In this document: positions 52,437 through 61,486 of the stretch, one piece after another
Numbering within the stretch: the stretch's first letter is position 1
Layout of the letters: each line of letters opens with the position of its first letter
NCBI GenBank assembly: GCA_017482485.1
Contig: JAFUMV010000117.1
Coordinates: 1 to 64,000, forward strand
DNA length: 64,000 bases
DNA from: Lachnospiraceae bacterium
Lineage (GTDB): Bacteria > Bacillota > Clostridia > Lachnospirales > Lachnospiraceae
Direction of reading: 5' to 3'
Position numbers and translations under genes: made by a program
The notes under the pieces: generated by a model
Database searches by the model: none
Told to the model about the DNA's origin: nothing
What the model saw: only the letters and a program-made list of their open reading frames with translations

Positions 52437-54578
52437 ATGGAAAATGTAGAACTTATTAACCCTGTTTATTATACAAATCGTGAAAAAAGCTGGCTGCTTT
52501 TTAATAAAAGGGTGCTCTCAGAGGCGAGGGATAAGCAGATCCCGCTTTTTGAAAGGCTGAAATTTTTAAGTATTACCGCGTCTAATCTGGATGAATTTTT
52601 CATGGTGCGCATCGGGTCTTTAGTGGATATGGTGAATGCCAAATATTCCAAAAAGGATATTGCAGGACTGTCTCCGAAAGAGCAGTTGGCCATGCTTGCA
52701 GAGGAAACACATGCATTTGCTGCGCTACAGTATTCTACATATAACAGAATGCTGCTTCCGTTGTTAAAACAAAACGGACTTACCTTTGTGGAACGGCATG
52801 AAGCGCTCAACGCACAACAGGCCAGATTTGTGGATCGCTATTTTGAGGATAATGTATATCCGGTTCTCACCCCTATGGCGGTGGATTCCTCACGTCCTTT
52901 TCCTTTGCTGAGAAACAAATCGCTCAATATTGGTGCCCTTCTCATTAAAAAGGGAAGCACGGAGCAGGAAACCGAGTTTGCGACAGTGCAGGTTCCTTCC
53001 GTACTTCAGAGAATAGTACCCATTCCGTCAGGAGAGGAAAGTGAAGGGACGAACAAGACAGTCATTTTACTGGAAGAGATTATTGAGAGAAATATCAGCA
53101 AGCTTTTCTTAAATTATGATGTGATTTGCGCCTATCCTTTCCGTATCACGAGAAATGCCGATCTGGCCATTGATGAGGATGAGGCGGAGGATCTGCTTTT
53201 GGAGATTGAAAAGCAGATAAAAAAGCGTCGCTGGGGTCAGGCTGTGCGTCTTGAGATTGAAGATGGCGCCGATAAGCGGATGCTCAAGCTCTTAAAAAAG
53301 GAACTCAGTGTGGAAGAATCGGACATTTTTATGGTTGATGGTCCTCTGGATCTGACATTTCTGATGAAGCTTTATGGGCTGGAAGGTTTTGATCATCTGA
53401 AGGCGGCAAAATTTGTTCCACAGCCTGTAAGCGAGTTTGAATCGGAAGGCTCTGTCTTTGACATAATTAAAAAGGGAGATATTCTTTTACATCATCCCTA
53501 TCAGACCTTTGAACCTGTAGTTGATTTCATACGGCAGGCGAGCAAGGATCCGGATGTTTTGGCAATCAAGCAGACATTATATCGTGTCAGCGGTAATTCT
53601 CCGATTATCGCGGCCCTGGCGCAGGCGGCCGAAAACGGCAAGCAGGTTTCTGTTCTGGTGGAATTGAAGGCGCGCTTTGATGAAGAAAATAACATTGTCT
53701 GGGCAAGAAAGCTGGAGAAAGCCGGCTGTCATGTTATTTACGGTTTGGTGGGCTTAAAAACGCACAGCAAGATCACTCTGGTAGTGCGCCGCGAGGAGGA
53801 CGGTATCCGCCGTTATGTGCATCTGGGCACCGGTAACTATAATGATGCAACGGCTAAATTATATACCGATGTGGGCCTGATGACAGTGAATGAAGCGATC
53901 GGAGAGGATGCAACTGCAGTATTCAACATGCTGTCCGGTTATTCGGAGCCCCGTTCCTGGAATTGCCTGAGCCTTGCACCGCTCTGGCTGAAGGACCGCT
54001 TTTTGTACCTGATCAACAGAGAAAAGAAAAATGCGCTGGAAGGAAAATCCGCGCGTATTGTTGCAAAAATGAACTCTCTGTGTGACAGAGATATTATTGT
54101 GGCGTTGTATGAGGCCAGTCAGGCAGGGGTGGAGATTGATCTGATTGTCCGTGGTATCTGCTGTTTAAAGGTTGGTATTCCCGGTGTCAGTGAAAATATC
54201 CGGGTTCGATCGATCGTGGGTACCTACCTGGAGCATGCGAGAATATTCTATTTTGAAAATAACCAGAAACCGGAATATTACTGCAGCAGCGCGGACTGGA
54301 TGCCAAGAAATCTGGAGCGCCGTGTGGAAATTCTGTTCCCGGTGAAGGACACAAAATTACAGGAAGAGTTAAAGCATATTCTGGCCGGTCAGCTTAAGGA
54401 TAACATGAAGGCTCATATTCTGCAGCCTGACGGCAGTTATGAAAAGGTGAACAGAAGAGGAAAGGAACTCTACTGTGCACAGGAAACTTTTTGCAAAGAA
54501 GCGTTGGAAGGCGGACACAGAAAGGAAGAATTTAAGGATACCAGACTGTTCGTGCCGGAAACCCGAGTGGAGGAGTAA
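52437..54578 (+). CDS. ppk1: Polyphosphate kinase 1
   Basis: A 713-residue cytoplasmic/membrane-associated kinase that polymerises ATP gamma-phosphate into polyphosphate. All four domains are there: N-terminal helices (ASNLDEFFMVRIGSL), head domain and two phospholipase-D-like catalytic domains. The phosphorylated His443 lies in LKTHSK, with RFDEENN, GTGNYND nearby, and the second active-site His600 in YLEHARIF. It begins 23 bases after ppx. Confidence 0.95.
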   Translation: MENVELINPVYYTNREKSWLLFNKRVLSEARDKQIPLFERLKFLSITASNLDEFFMVRIGSLVDMVNAKYSKKDIAGLSPKEQLAMLAEETHAFAALQYSTYNRMLLPLLKQNGLTFVERHEALNAQQARFVDRYFEDNVYPVLTPMAVDSSRPFPLLRNKSLNIGALLIKKGSTEQETEFATVQVPSVLQRIVPIPSGEESEGTNKTVILLEEIIERNISKLFLNYDVICAYPFRITRNADLAIDEDEAEDLLLEIEKQIKKRRWGQAVRLEIEDGADKRMLKLLKKELSVEESDIFMVDGPLDLTFLMKLYGLEGFDHLKAAKFVPQPVSEFESEGSVFDIIKKGDILLHHPYQTFEPVVDFIRQASKDPDVLAIKQTLYRVSGNSPIIAALAQAAENGKQVSVLVELKARFDEENNIVWARKLEKAGCHVIYGLVGLKTHSKITLVVRREEDGIRRYVHLGTGNYNDATAKLYTDVGLMTVNEAIGEDATAVFNMLSGYSEPRSWNCLSLAPLWLKDRFLYLINREKKNALEGKSARIVAKMNSLCDRDIIVALYEASQAGVEIDLIVRGICCLKVGIPGVSENIRVRSIVGTYLEHARIFYFENNQKPEYYCSSADWMPRNLERRVEILFPVKDTKLQEELKHILAGQLKDNMKAHILQPDGSYEKVNRRGKELYCAQETFCKEALEGGHRKEEFKDTRLFVPETRVEE

Positions 54579-54652
54579 AACAGCTGTTACGGTAATTTAA
54601 CTGTGCTGTCCTGTGAAAAGGGGCACATTGCCGGCTGCTGTCTGATAGAAGT

Positions 54653-55264
54653 ATGAACAATTATCGAATTGTGCTGGCATCGGCATCACCGAGAAGACAG
54701 GAGCTGCTTAAGCAGATCGGTCTGATTTTTGAAGTATGCCCCAGCAAAAAGGAAGAACAGGTAACTTCGGCTGTTCCTTCTGAGGTTGTAAAAGAGCTTT
54801 CCTTTCAGAAAGCAGAAGATATTTTTCAACAAAAAAGTAAAGAAATGAAATCGATGCCGCTTCTGGTAATCGGTTCGGATACCATTGTTTCCTGTGACGG
54901 CCAGATACTGGGAAAACCGGCAGACGAAGCGGATGCCTGCAGAATGCTTAAGCTGCTGCAGGGCAGAAAACATCAGGTTTATACGGGGGTTACCGTGTTC
55001 TGGACAAAGCGCGGGGAAGAATGTGAGCACTTTACTTTTTATGAGTGCACGGAAGTGGAGTTTTACCCGATGAGCGATCAGGAGATTGCTTCTTATGTAG
55101 CCTCAAAAGAGCCCATGGATAAAGCCGGCGCATACGGAATTCAGGGATTGTGTGCCGCGCATATCAGGGGAATTAGCGGAGATTATAATAATGTGGTCGG
55201 ACTGCCAGTGGGCAGACTGTATCAGGAACTTCACAGGAGAAATCTGTGTACTGTGGGAATTTAG
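54653..55264 (+). CDS. maf: Maf-family nucleoside triphosphate pyrophosphatase
   Basis: A 203-residue house-cleaning enzyme that hydrolyses non-canonical or excess nucleoside triphosphates and is linked to septum control. Motifs: LASASPRRQELL (residues 8-19), GSDTIVSCDGQILGKP, HQVYTGV and KEPMDKAGAYGIQG. AGAAG lies only a few bases before the ATG, so translation may be weak. The HAD-SARP fusion gene begins 28 bases after. Confidence 0.93.
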   Translation: MNNYRIVLASASPRRQELLKQIGLIFEVCPSKKEEQVTSAVPSEVVKELSFQKAEDIFQQKSKEMKSMPLLVIGSDTIVSCDGQILGKPADEADACRMLKLLQGRKHQVYTGVTVFWTKRGEECEHFTFYECTEVEFYPMSDQEIASYVASKEPMDKAGAYGIQGLCAAHIRGISGDYNNVVGLPVGRLYQELHRRNLCTVGI

Positions 55265-55292
55265 CAAAAGGATATGGAGAAATAACAGCAGA

Positions 55293-57275
55293 ATGATTAA
55301 GTTGATCGCAACAGATATAGACGGTACTCTGATTCAGGATTCCACACCGGATTTATATCCTGAGATAGAGGAAGAAATCAGGCGTTTAACGGATCTTGGA
55401 ATAATTTTTGTATGCGCCAGCGGACGTCAGTATGCCAGCATTAAAAATGTTTTTCGCGCCGTTTCAGACCGTATTGTATATATTGCAGAAAACGGAGCAC
55501 ATATTCGATATCAGGATCGGGATCTGTCCCTGACAGAAATGCGCCGTGATTATGTGGAACAGCTGATATTACAGCTGCGAAACTATCCGGATTGTGAAAT
55601 GGTGGTGTCCACTCCTACGGGAAGTCTGCTTGAGACGGATAATCAGGAATTTCTGGATTTGATGACCTATGGTTATCACAACACATACCGGGTTGTGAAG
55701 GATGTGCTGGCGGAGAATGAGCCGATTTTGAAGGTGGCAATTTATCAAAAAAACAGCATACGCCAGCTGGGAGAGTCCGTTTTTATTCCGGAGTGGGGAA
55801 AGAAGTTAAAAACCTGTGTTGCCGGAGAGGAATGGGTGGATTTTATGGATCTGTCCGTGGATAAGGGAAATGCAATTATTTTTTTACAGAAATTTTTCGG
55901 CATTACAAAAAGCGAGACAATGGCTTTTGGAGACAATACCAATGATATTGGACTGATTCAGGCAGCCGGAGAAAGTTATGCGGTGGAAAATGCCCGGCCG
56001 GAGCTAAAAGCGCTGGCCAAATATATTTGTCCTTCCTGGAAGGAAAAAGGCGTCTGGCAGATTGTTCGCAGGCTGAAACGCAATGATGGGAATGCCGACA
56101 GCGATGTAATTGATGTGAATTTCTTTGGCGGATTTCGTCTCATGTTAAACGGGACAGAGCTGAAGCTGGATAAGACCAGTACAAGTAAACCCATGCAGCT
56201 TCTGGCAATTCTTTTGCATGTGGGTGAGGACGGTATCTCCCGGGAAGAATTGCAGGAAGCTCTGTATGGAAAAGGAAAGGTTGAGGATCAAACCAACAAT
56301 TTAAAGCAGACAGTTTTTCGGCTGCGCAAACTGGTCGCAGCTTCAACGCTTCCTGAGGATACGGAAATTATGATTGAAAAAAGCCGTTATTGCTGGAAGA
56401 GCAGTTTTCATACACTGACAGATACCCAACGATTTAAAAATGCTTTCAAAAATGCGGAGACGGAAAGCGAAGAAAAGAAAAAGCTTCACTATTTAAAGGA
56501 AGCCTGCGATATTTATCAGGGAGAATTTTTTCCCAGACTTCAGAAAGCATGGGCGCTGACCGAACGACAAAAATACAGGGAAATGTATTATAAGTGTTTA
56601 AAGGATGCCTGCAGCATTTTAAAACAGGAAGAGCGCTATGAAGAGGTGCTGGATTTATGCGTTCGGGCTGAAAAAGTCTATCCAAACGAAGAATGGTCTC
56701 TGGAGAGTCTGGATTGTCTGATTGCCCTCGGAAGATATCAGGAAGCGCAGCAGTTTTATAAAAAGACAACAGAATACTATTCAGAGGAGCTTCATAACAA
56801 TTATTCCGATGAGATGAGAGAGCGGCATGAAATGATGCGTGACCGGATTCGAAATGCGGCAGGAACGATTGAAGACATTCAGAGAGAACTCACTTTATCA
56901 GGAAAAAATATTCATGGAACCTATTATTGCACCTATCCGAATTTTGAAGGAATCTGTAATCAGATAGTGAGAAACAACCGGGGAGTGGAGGAACATGCCA
57001 CATTGCTTCTATGCACAATGCTGAATGAAAAGAAAGGAACTCCTCTCACGGAAAAGAGACTGAGTATTTTGAGTGAAAAGCTGCAGACTGCGATCTGGAG
57101 AAATCTGCGGAAAAGTGATTGCTTTACCCGCTACAGTGATAATCAGTTTTTAATACTGCTGGTGAACTGTAATCCGGAAAATGCAGTTTTTGCACAGAAA
57201 AGAATCATGTATTATATGGAGCGGGAATATGGAATAAAAAACGGGATTTGTTATGATATCGCTGTTTTGAAGTAA
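55293..57275 (+). CDS. HAD phosphatase fused to a SARP/BTAD regulator and a GGDEF-like domain
   Basis: A 660-residue protein in one uninterrupted frame. Residues 1 to about 262 form a Cof-type HAD phosphatase with Asp8/Asp10 (ATDIDGTL), CASGRQ, Lys in DKGNA and FGDNTNDIG. Residues about 275-370 form an OmpR-like winged helix as in SARP proteins (NFFGGFRLMLNG, ISREELQEALYG). About 380-515 is a BTAD/TPR helical region. The last 130 residues (LRKSDCFTRYSDNQFLILLV) look like a GGDEF domain without its active-site motif. It would join sugar-phosphate hydrolysis to gene control; the target is unknown. Confidence 0.85.
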   Translation: MIKLIATDIDGTLIQDSTPDLYPEIEEEIRRLTDLGIIFVCASGRQYASIKNVFRAVSDRIVYIAENGAHIRYQDRDLSLTEMRRDYVEQLILQLRNYPDCEMVVSTPTGSLLETDNQEFLDLMTYGYHNTYRVVKDVLAENEPILKVAIYQKNSIRQLGESVFIPEWGKKLKTCVAGEEWVDFMDLSVDKGNAIIFLQKFFGITKSETMAFGDNTNDIGLIQAAGESYAVENARPELKALAKYICPSWKEKGVWQIVRRLKRNDGNADSDVIDVNFFGGFRLMLNGTELKLDKTSTSKPMQLLAILLHVGEDGISREELQEALYGKGKVEDQTNNLKQTVFRLRKLVAASTLPEDTEIMIEKSRYCWKSSFHTLTDTQRFKNAFKNAETESEEKKKLHYLKEACDIYQGEFFPRLQKAWALTERQKYREMYYKCLKDACSILKQEERYEEVLDLCVRAEKVYPNEEWSLESLDCLIALGRYQEAQQFYKKTTEYYSEELHNNYSDEMRERHEMMRDRIRNAAGTIEDIQRELTLSGKNIHGTYYCTYPNFEGICNQIVRNNRGVEEHATLLLCTMLNEKKGTPLTEKRLSILSEKLQTAIWRNLRKSDCFTRYSDNQFLILLVNCNPENAVFAQKRIMYYMEREYGIKNGICYDIAVLK

Positions 57276-57279
57276 GTAC

Positions 57280-57308
57280 TTGCCCACTATAGTATCTTGT
57301 ATTATAAT
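57280..57308 (+). promoter_or_regulatory. Promoter of the 85-aa acidic protein gene
   Basis: TTGCCC at 57280-57285, 17-base spacer, TATAAT at 57303-57308. It starts directly after the stop codon of the fusion gene. Confidence 0.75.
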
Positions 57309-57396
57309 CGGCTTAACGCGGCAGGAATGATTGCCGGTCAGGATATTTGCCTGTCAGTAGGAATTCGATTATTTTACAAAGGAGGAACGATTGCAT

Positions 57397-57654
57397 ATGC
57401 ATGAATACGATGAAATGGTTTTAAAATGTTTTATAGAGCAGCAGGGGAAACTTTTCCCGGAAGATGTGGCAGACAATCTGGAGTCTGCGGAAGCATTTCT
57501 GGAAGAATGTATGGCAGTTGTGGTGGACAGTGCCGATGAAGTTGTTGAGTACTTTGAAGAAGAAGGAATCGATATGGAAGATCCTGACAATATTCTGGAG
57601 GCAGCGGAAGTATTTGAAGTCGGAGATGGAAGATATCTGATCGTAGAGGGTTAG
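57397..57654 (+). CDS. Small acidic conserved protein (85 aa)
   Basis: An acidic, helical protein ending in DGRYLIVEG, of a type that is widespread in Lachnospiraceae and sometimes labelled glyoxalase without support. It has no signal peptide or membrane segment. AAGGAGG lies 11 bases before ATG 57397; a TTG at 57391 is closer at 5. It has its own promoter and a terminator at 57663. Function unknown. Confidence 0.75.
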   Translation: MHEYDEMVLKCFIEQQGKLFPEDVADNLESAEAFLEECMAVVVDSADEVVEYFEEEGIDMEDPDNILEAAEVFEVGDGRYLIVEG

Positions 57655-57662
57655 TAAAACAG

Positions 57663-57698
57663 GGCAGCAGCCATGTGACAGAATCACTGGCTGCTGCC
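57663..57698. terminator. Bidirectional terminator
   Basis: GGCAGCAGCCA (57663-57673) pairs perfectly with 57688-57698, followed by TTATTATTT. It separates the acidic protein gene from the convergent HAD gene. Confidence 0.85.
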
Positions 57699-57705
57699 TT
57701 ATTAT

Positions 57706-58521
57706 TTACAAATCAAAATATTTCAATATCACTTCTGAAAGTCCGTCATGGTTATTGTCATTTTGCGTGACAAAGTCCGCATGTTTTTTCACCTCAGGGC
57801 GGGCATTGGCCATAGCAGCGGAAATGCCTGCAGCTTCCAGCATGGTGATATCATTTTCAGCATCCCCAACCGCAACCGCATTTGCAATCGGAATATTGAG
57901 CTGTTTGCAGACAAATTGTACAGCGCTTCCCTTGCCGGCAGTTTTATCGAAAATTTCCAGATATTCATTGCAGGAAAAAATGGCCGTGACAGTGCTGCCG
58001 TAACGCTCCAGTACGTCCTTTTGAAGCAGAGTCAGTCTGGTTCTGTCTTTTAAGTCAATGGCAAGCAGTTTGCAGGGAGGCTTTTCAAGGGTTTTGGCAA
58101 TGTCATCAGTAATGATTGCCTCCATTCCGGTTGCTTTTTTATATTGATCAAGCTCCGGACATTCCTTTTCGCAGACAATATACTGATCATTATAGGACTG
58201 AATATGAAGACCGTATTTGTGAGCCAGTTCAATGACACCATTTACAATATCCAAAGGGACAGTTTTGTTTATCAGGTACTGTCTGCGGTCATAGTCATAG
58301 ACCATATTGCCGTTGACTGCAATGATGAGGGTGTCAGGAAAAAGCAGTTTGTTTTCCAAAGCCACCTTCAGAATGCTGTTTAGAGCACGGCCGGAAGAAA
58401 GGACAAGTCTGTTGCCGGCTTTCACCATTTTGGTGAGCAGTTCCCGCATGGTTTCCGTAACTTTTTTGTCGGAGGTCAGAAGAGTCCCATCCATATCTGT
58501 GAAAAGAATTTTTTCAGACAT
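57706..58521 (-). CDS. Cof-type HAD-superfamily phosphatase
   Basis: A 271-residue phosphatase with FTDMDGTLL (Asp9/Asp11), LSSGRAL, Lys in GKGSA and VGDAENDITML, the four HAD motifs, and a type IIB cap. Such enzymes dephosphorylate sugar phosphates or related metabolites. It overlaps the start of its gene with the end of the PHP gene by 8 bases, so they are translated together. Confidence 0.92.
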   Translation of the reverse strand: MSEKILFTDMDGTLLTSDKKVTETMRELLTKMVKAGNRLVLSSGRALNSILKVALENKLLFPDTLIIAVNGNMVYDYDRRQYLINKTVPLDIVNGVIELAHKYGLHIQSYNDQYIVCEKECPELDQYKKATGMEAIITDDIAKTLEKPPCKLLAIDLKDRTRLTLLQKDVLERYGSTVTAIFSCNEYLEIFDKTAGKGSAVQFVCKQLNIPIANAVAVGDAENDITMLEAAGISAAMANARPEVKKHADFVTQNDNNHDGLSEVILKYFDL

Positions 58522-59386
58522 GAAACAGTTCCTTTCTCTTATTCTTTAAGTTGATCAGCACATCTTCAGGCACAAACAGTTTGCCATAGCCGGTGCCGAT
58601 TTCCAGATTCGGCTTGTTTTTTCCGTGAAAATCCGAACCGCCGGAAATGAGTAACTGATATTTTTCGGCAAGCTGGCGCATCTGTCGTTCTTCACCGGCG
58701 CTGTAAGTGGAGTAGATGGCTTCGATTCCGACAAGTCCGGCTTCTTTGAGATTCTGAACCAGAGAATTTAACTGATCTTTTCCTAAATGATACAGGGTAG
58801 GATGTGCCAGAATCGGAATCCCCTTCACATCCAGAATCAGCTGAACGGCCTGAGCCGGTGTGATTTTTTCTCTGGGGACAAAATATTTTGTGTGGTCTCC
58901 CAGATAGCGGTCAAAGGCCTCCGGTTGACTTTTGACGTATCCGTGCTCAAAAAGATAGCGTGCGTAATGTCCACGGGTGATAACGCTTCCGGGAAAAGCC
59001 TCCAGCAGCTGCTCGTAGCTGATGTCTATGCCGTCCGCACGGAGTCTGTCACACATTTTCTGATTTCGCACAATGCGGGCATCCACAAACTGTTTCAGAT
59101 GTTTCTGAAAGGCGGGCGCATTCTCATCGATGAAAAGCCCCACGATATGGATATCCTTTTCAGCGGTGCCGGCGATAGGATAGCCGGTGGAAAATTCAAT
59201 GCCGCTTATGACCTCAATTCCCTTTTCTTTACCGGCAGCCTGGGCTTCTTTCAATCCTGCCGTGGTGTCATGATCGGTTAAAGCAAAGGCGCTGAGCCCT
59301 TTGGCCAGCGCCAGATCCACCACCTGGGAGGGAGTAAAGCTGCCGTCCGATTTATCGGAGTGTACATGCAGATCTACCGTGTTCAA
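58514..59386 (-). CDS. PHP-domain phosphoesterase (YciV/RNase AM-like)
   Basis: A 290-residue metal-dependent phosphoesterase. DLHVHSDKSDG (residues 5-15), TDHDTT, GIEFS, AHPTLYH and GGSDFHG give the metal-binding set. Relatives remove phosphates from 3',5'-nucleoside bisphosphates or nibble RNA 5' ends. The start is TTG at 59386 with GAGGATGAC before it, overlapping the ABC-F stop by 3 bases. Confidence 0.9.
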   Translation of the reverse strand: MNTVDLHVHSDKSDGSFTPSQVVDLALAKGLSAFALTDHDTTAGLKEAQAAGKEKGIEVISGIEFSTGYPIAGTAEKDIHIVGLFIDENAPAFQKHLKQFVDARIVRNQKMCDRLRADGIDISYEQLLEAFPGSVITRGHYARYLFEHGYVKSQPEAFDRYLGDHTKYFVPREKITPAQAVQLILDVKGIPILAHPTLYHLGKDQLNSLVQNLKEAGLVGIEAIYSTYSAGEERQMRQLAEKYQLLISGGSDFHGKNKPNLEIGTGYGKLFVPEDVLINLKNKRKELFHV

Positions 59387-61020
59387 TTGTCATCCTCTTC
59401 TCTGTTAGCAGTATAAACAGTACGTTTTCTTGCCATTTCATCGCTTGCAAGGTATTCGTCATAGGTTGTGATCTTATCGATCATGGAGCCGTTGGGAAGA
59501 ATTTCCATGATGCGGTTTGCTGTGGTCTGTACAAACTGATGGTCGTGGCAGGAGAAAAGTGCAACGCCGGGGAATTTGATCAGACCATTGTTGAGTGCGG
59601 TGATGGATTCCATGTCAAGATGGTTGGTAGGCTCATCCAGAACCAGGCAGTTTGCGCCGGAAATCATCATCTTGGAAAGCAGGCAGCGAACCTTTTCACC
59701 ACCGGAAAGTACTTTTACCTTCTTCACGCCGTCCTCACCTGCAAACAGCATACGACCCAAAAAGCCGCGGACATAGGTTGCGTCCTTGACGGGGGAGTAG
59801 CCGGTCAGCCAGTCGGCAATCGTATCTTCACAGTCAAATTCATTGGTGGGATCTTTCGGGAAATATGCCTGTGAAGTGGTTACACCCCATTTAAAATGTC
59901 CTTCATCAGGTTCCATTTCGCCCACCAGAATCTGGAACAGGGCGGTTTTAGCCTGCTCATTGCCGCCAACGAAAGCGATTTTGTCATTGTGTCCTACAAT
60001 GAATGAAATATTGTCCAGCACCTTGACGCCGTTGATGGTTTTGCTGATGCCTTCTACCGTGAGCACTTCATTGCCGATCTCGCGGTCAGGACGAAAATCA
60101 ATATAAGGATATTTTCGGCTGGAAGGTTTGATTTCGTCCAGCTGAATCTTTTCGAGAGCACGTTTTCTGGAAGTTGCCTGTTTGGATTTGGAAGCGTTTG
60201 CGGAGAAACGGGAGATAAACTCCTGCAGTTCCTTGATCTTTTCTTCCTTCTTGCGGTTGGCTTCTTTCATCTGTTTTACAAGAAGCTGGCTGGATTCATA
60301 CCAGAAATCGTAGTTGCCTGCATATAAAGTGATTTTGCCGTAGTCAATATCTGCGATGTGTGTACAAACCTTATTTAAGAAATAACGGTCATGAGATACC
60401 ACGATGACGGTATTCTCAAAGTTAATCAGAAATTCCTCCAGCCATGCGATCGCATCCAGATCCAGATGGTTGGTAGGCTCATCGAGCAGAAGAATGTCAG
60501 GGTTGCCGAAAAGCGCTCTTGCAAGCAGAACTTTCACCTTTTCGTTACCGTTTAATTCACTCATCAATGTGTAATGCAGATCTGTATCGATGCCAAGACC
60601 ATTAAGCAGAGTAGCAGCATCGGATTCTGCATTCCAGCCGTCCATTTCCGCAAATTCGCCTTCCAGTTCGGAAGCGCGGATACCATCTTCGTCCGTAAAG
60701 TCTTCCTTCATATAAATGGCATCTTTTTCCTTCATGATCTGATAAAGGCGGGCATTGCCCATGATGACAACATCCATAACCGGATATTCATCGTATTTGA
60801 AATGATCCTGTTCCAGCACGGACAGACGCTGGCCCGGGGTGATAACAACATCACCGTTTGTGGTCTCAAGCTGACCGGAAAGAATCTTTAAGAAGGTAGA
60901 CTTGCCGGCACCGTTTGCACCGATGAGGCCGTAGCAGTTGCCTTCTGTAAATTTGATATTCACATCTTCGAACAACGCCTTCTTGCCGAGGCGCAGTGTC
61001 ACATTGTTAGCACTGATCAT
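59383..61020 (-). CDS. ABC-F family ATPase (YbiT-like)
   Basis: A 545-residue soluble protein with two ABC domains and a linker (about 240-300, coiled coil with KELQEFISRFSANASKS). First domain: GANGAGKST and LLDEPTNHLD, but the signature is LNGNEKVK in place of LSGGE. Second: GNEQAKTA replaces the Walker A GxGKT, while LSGGEKVR and LDEPTNHLD are intact. ABC-F proteins bind the ribosome E site and rescue or tune translation; some give antibiotic resistance. ATG 61020 follows GAAAGGAAA. PHP and HAD genes follow as one operon. Confidence 0.92.
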   Translation of the reverse strand: MISANNVTLRLGKKALFEDVNIKFTEGNCYGLIGANGAGKSTFLKILSGQLETTNGDVVITPGQRLSVLEQDHFKYDEYPVMDVVIMGNARLYQIMKEKDAIYMKEDFTDEDGIRASELEGEFAEMDGWNAESDAATLLNGLGIDTDLHYTLMSELNGNEKVKVLLARALFGNPDILLLDEPTNHLDLDAIAWLEEFLINFENTVIVVSHDRYFLNKVCTHIADIDYGKITLYAGNYDFWYESSQLLVKQMKEANRKKEEKIKELQEFISRFSANASKSKQATSRKRALEKIQLDEIKPSSRKYPYIDFRPDREIGNEVLTVEGISKTINGVKVLDNISFIVGHNDKIAFVGGNEQAKTALFQILVGEMEPDEGHFKWGVTTSQAYFPKDPTNEFDCEDTIADWLTGYSPVKDATYVRGFLGRMLFAGEDGVKKVKVLSGGEKVRCLLSKMMISGANCLVLDEPTNHLDMESITALNNGLIKFPGVALFSCHDHQFVQTTANRIMEILPNGSMIDKITTYDEYLASDEMARKRTVYTANREEDDN

Positions 61021-61068
61021 GTTGTGTTTCCTTTCTTTCATAAAAGCGGTTTAACGCTATCCTTTCCT

Positions 61069-61096
61069 ATTGTACAGAAAATCAGGGATTTTTCAA
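61069..61096 (-). promoter_or_regulatory. Promoter of the ABC-F operon
   Basis: On the minus strand TTGAAA (61096-61091), 16-base spacer, TACAAT (61074-61069), leaving a leader of about 40 bases. Confidence 0.7.
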
Positions 61097-61246
61097 GAGA
61101 AAAAGTTTTTCTTTTCTGTTTTAATATTGATGCTCTTTAAAATTGGTCGACAAAGTCCGTTCAATTGGACTCTTTGAATGAGATAATGATATCAGAGCAG
61201 TTGATTGCGGAACAGATTGATTCATATTTCAAGGAGGAAAACAGGA

Positions 61247-61360
61247 ATGAAGGGCTATTATGTGAGTGATGGTTATATGGGTTATGTGAATGGTAGTTAT
61301 CGCCTTTTTTCCGATGAAGGAGATTATCTCGAAATGATGCGGGAGGACAAAGAAGATTGA
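61247..61360 (+). CDS. Small Tyr/Gly-rich protein (37 aa)
   Basis: AAGGAGGAAAACAGGA precedes ATG 61247. The 37-residue product MKGYYVSDGYMGYVNGSYRL, ending in DYLEMMREDKED, has an aromatic, turn-rich first half and an acidic second half. Short proteins with the MKGYYV...GYMG pattern seem common in Lachnospiraceae, from memory. It has no membrane segment. Function unknown; a separate promoter at 61408 serves the next gene. Confidence 0.6.
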   Translation: MKGYYVSDGYMGYVNGSYRLFSDEGDYLEMMREDKED

Positions 61361-61407
61361 TCGTTACCGGTTCACAGGGCCATGAATAAGGTTCCCGATG
61401 TTTTCGC

Positions 61408-61436
61408 TAGACAAAAGATGTCCCAGAGGATATAAT
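61408..61436 (+). promoter_or_regulatory. Promoter of the GGDEF-like gene
   Basis: TAGACA at 61408-61413, 17-base spacer, TATAAT at 61431-61436; the gene starts about 45 bases downstream. Confidence 0.75.
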
Positions 61437-61486
61437 CATACCAAAGCAATAACTTGTGAGAATCGGGGAAAAGAGGTTATCAGAGT

